Source: Fusibacter ferrireducens | GTDB taxonomy: Bacteria > Bacillota > Clostridia > Peptostreptococcales > Acidaminobacteraceae | DNA: 64,000 bases | NCBI RefSeq assembly: GCF_015352425.1 | Contig: NZ_JADKNH010000001.1 | Location: forward strand, 407,376-471,375 | Direction: 5' to 3' | Shown: one piece after another, positions 62,379 to 64,000 of the stretch | Numbering within the stretch: position 1 is the stretch's first letter | Layout: the number at the start of each line of letters is the position of its first letter | Program-made: the position numbers and the translations under genes | Notes under the pieces: generated by a model | Told to the model about the DNA's origin: nothing | Databases searched by the model: none | The model's input: only the letters and a program-made list of their open reading frames with translations

Positions 62379-63275
62379 ATGGACAAAAATCAGTTAAAAC
62401 TCATTCATGGTACTTTGAGTTCAAAGTTATTGCTTAATTTTATACTGGCTCCTATATTGGCGATTGTGTTTATATTCGTGGGTCAGACTGCAGGTTATGC
62501 CCTTTTTTTACTGATGAGACTAGATCTGTCTGGTCCAACACTTTCCATGATGCTGTTTATGGCACTGACTTGCGGCATGACGATTGTCATGGTCTTTATC
62601 TGGGTACATTTTATAGAAAGACGTTCTTTAAGTTCACTGGGATTGTATAGATCATATATGCTTATACACTATATTCAAGGCTTTGCAATTGGATTTCTGA
62701 TGTTTTTAATGGTCATGTGCTTATTATTTGTCACAAGACAAATGTACATTGTGCCACAACCGCATTTTAGGGTGGGGATTTTGGCATTACCCATTATTTT
62801 AGCAATGATTCCCGTTTGGATGATTCAAGGCGCAAGTGAAGAAATTCTAACACGGGGTTGGCTCATGAATACATTAATTGCAAGATATAATTTGCCGTTG
62901 GGCGTGATACTTTCTTCTACTCTATTTGGCCTCTTGCATTTACTCAACACACATGTAAGCTATATCGCAATACTCAATATTGTGCTCATTGGCGTATTCT
63001 TTGGTCTATATGCGTTAAAGACTGAAAATCTATGGGGTGCATGTGGCGCACACAGCGCATGGAACTGGGCACAGGGCAATATCTTTGGTCTTGAAGTCAG
63101 CGGTAACACAATGAACGCCAGTCTTTTTCAGACAAAGCTTATCGGTCCGGACCTCATTACAGGTGGTGCATTCGGTCCAGAGGGCGGTTTTGCGGTTTCC
63201 ATTGTAATCATTATAGGCATTCTTATAGTCTATCGATTGCCTTGGCGACAAACTGCCGGTAAGTCGATAGACTAG
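62379..63275 (+). CDS. CPBP-family intramembrane metalloprotease
   Basis: 298 residues, seven to eight membrane segments. ABI/CPBP motifs in order: GASEEILTRGWLMNTL (about 149-164, EExxxR), FGLLHLLNTHVSY (about 186-198, FxxxH) and a later HSAWNWAQGN (about 228-237). Bacterial members process prenylated or other membrane peptides, or serve in bacteriocin self-protection; no bacteriocin gene is adjacent. AAGGAG precedes the ATG. Confidence 0.9.
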   Translation: MDKNQLKLIHGTLSSKLLLNFILAPILAIVFIFVGQTAGYALFLLMRLDLSGPTLSMMLFMALTCGMTIVMVFIWVHFIERRSLSSLGLYRSYMLIHYIQGFAIGFLMFLMVMCLLFVTRQMYIVPQPHFRVGILALPIILAMIPVWMIQGASEEILTRGWLMNTLIARYNLPLGVILSSTLFGLLHLLNTHVSYIAILNIVLIGVFFGLYALKTENLWGACGAHSAWNWAQGNIFGLEVSGNTMNASLFQTKLIGPDLITGGAFGPEGGFAVSIVIIIGILIVYRLPWRQTAGKSID

Positions 63276-63319
63276 TCATTTCAATTATATAAGTCATTTA
63301 ATAGTGGCTTGGTTTTTAT

Positions 63320-64000
63320 CTATAGACTTCTGTTTTGATCCAATAGACTTTCATCTTCATAGCATTCGATGGCATATTCAATTTGCCCTAAAACTTTTTT
63401 TTGATCTTCTGGGAAAGTCCCGCGTAAAGTCAAGTAATTAGACGCATGATTACTTCTAAAGATCGCATGGCGGACATCTATATGTTTTACCATTAATAAC
63501 GTTTCTTTTAAAGTATCCAAGGGCTTTAAAATCTTAAACGTACCCTGTTTGATTTCTTCTGCAAGTGGTGTATGGGGTTCAATGAGGAGCGTCAGTAGCC
63601 CTATATAATCAGGAGATATGGCGTTAATCACTTTGGCAGATTCAAGTGCATGTGTTTCCCACAGGTGTTCTCCACCGAGTCCAGAGATCACCATTGTTGA
63701 AAGCAAGATATCCACTGACATGATTTTTTGGCCTGCCGCAACAATCTGATCGGAAGTCGCCCCTTTTTTAACACGGGACAACACTTGGTCTGATCCAGAT
63801 TCAATGCCCATGTAGATAATGCCTAAACCCAATGACTTTAAGTATTTTAAATCTTCAATTGATTTGGAAAGAATATCTGATGGCGAGCCATAAATCCCAA
63901 TTCTCTTGCATTCTGGAAAAAGTGTTCTTATTTTTTTTATAATACGCGCAAGTTTATCGGTAGACATCACCAACGCATTGCCATCTGCCAGAAAAAATTT
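63320..64000 (-). CDS. radical SAM protein, N-terminus cut by window edge
   Basis: 226 residues visible; the frame continues beyond the right edge. FFLADGNALVMSTDKLARII is a conserved internal motif of Elp3/MiaB-fold radical SAM enzymes, so the internal ATG at 63973 is not the start and the CxxxCxxC cluster motif lies outside the window. Further family features: GIYGSPSDILSKS, LGLGIIYMGIESGSDQVLSR (about 58-77) and MVISGLGGEHLWETHA. Reaction and substrate unknown. Confidence 0.85.
   Translation of the reverse strand, partial: KFFLADGNALVMSTDKLARIIKKIRTLFPECKRIGIYGSPSDILSKSIEDLKYLKSLGLGIIYMGIESGSDQVLSRVKKGATSDQIVAAGQKIMSVDILLSTMVISGLGGEHLWETHALESAKVINAISPDYIGLLTLLIEPHTPLAEEIKQGTFKILKPLDTLKETLLMVKHIDVRHAIFRSNHASNYLTLRGTFPEDQKKVLGQIEYAIECYEDESLLDQNRSL

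Overview
The window looks like a low-GC, anaerobic, probably motile member of the Clostridia. The evidence is a LexA/YneA SOS pair with Gram-positive SOS boxes, a T-box in front of valS, a MocR/YczE pair, lipoprotein-anchored ABC binding proteins, a biotin-dependent sodium-pump decarboxylase, and strong AGGAGG ribosome binding sites. I cannot name the species. Function calls come from reading the protein sequences; no database was searched.

Layout. 1-4133: glutamate dehydrogenase (cut by the left edge), lexA and divergent yneA, and a tyrosine recombinase. 4551-9527: surface or envelope proteins of poorly known role (beta-propeller-like, VanW-like, GerMN-like), a STAS-like protein, a PHP hydrolase and an HXXEE membrane protein with a TetR regulator. 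10334-11879: two tandemly duplicated genes for small secreted proteins, with near-identical promoters and terminators but diverged coding parts. 11939-12271: RNase P RNA. 12414-13888: a broken xylulokinase fused to a dehydrogenase remnant. 13925-18960: a threonine dehydratase-like enzyme and an ornithine cyclodeaminase-like enzyme behind a structured leader, then valS behind a T-box. 19053-21530: three coiled-coil FlxA-like proteins, the first with a sigma-D (flagellar) promoter, and a structured 104-bp tandem repeat.

21698-32048 is the most coherent system. A sigma-54 promoter leads into a CaiB-type CoA-transferase, malonate transporter subunits MadL and MadM, and all four subunits of a sodium-translocating biotin decarboxylase. 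An acylphosphatase and a dCache sensor kinase with an NtrC-type regulator lie upstream. Together they suggest malonate uptake, activation to malonyl-CoA and energy-conserving decarboxylation under dedicated two-component control.

33677-39675: a NitT/TauT-type ABC importer (binding protein divergent, ATPase and permease in the operon) combined with UbiD, UbiA and UbiX homologues. It may be a quinone-precursor uptake and maturation cluster. 39643-47480: a two-component system, a carbohydrate-type binding protein with two permeases, a HlyD-like adaptor and a MacB-like permease, with no ATPase nearby. A 13-bp site is shared by both promoters. 47575-54860: aminotransferase, U32 peptidase, DJ-1/PfpI, GNAT and MmcQ/YjbR proteins, and an ABC-F ATPase. 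55039-57736: a PAS/sigma-54 activator opposite an EamA transporter that has its own sigma-54 promoter. 57750-60164: MocR/YczE pair with repeated operators. 60147-64000: topoisomerase III, a CPBP protease and a radical SAM protein cut by the right edge.

Short perfect tandem duplications of 13-22 bp recur through the window, in spacers and inside genes.
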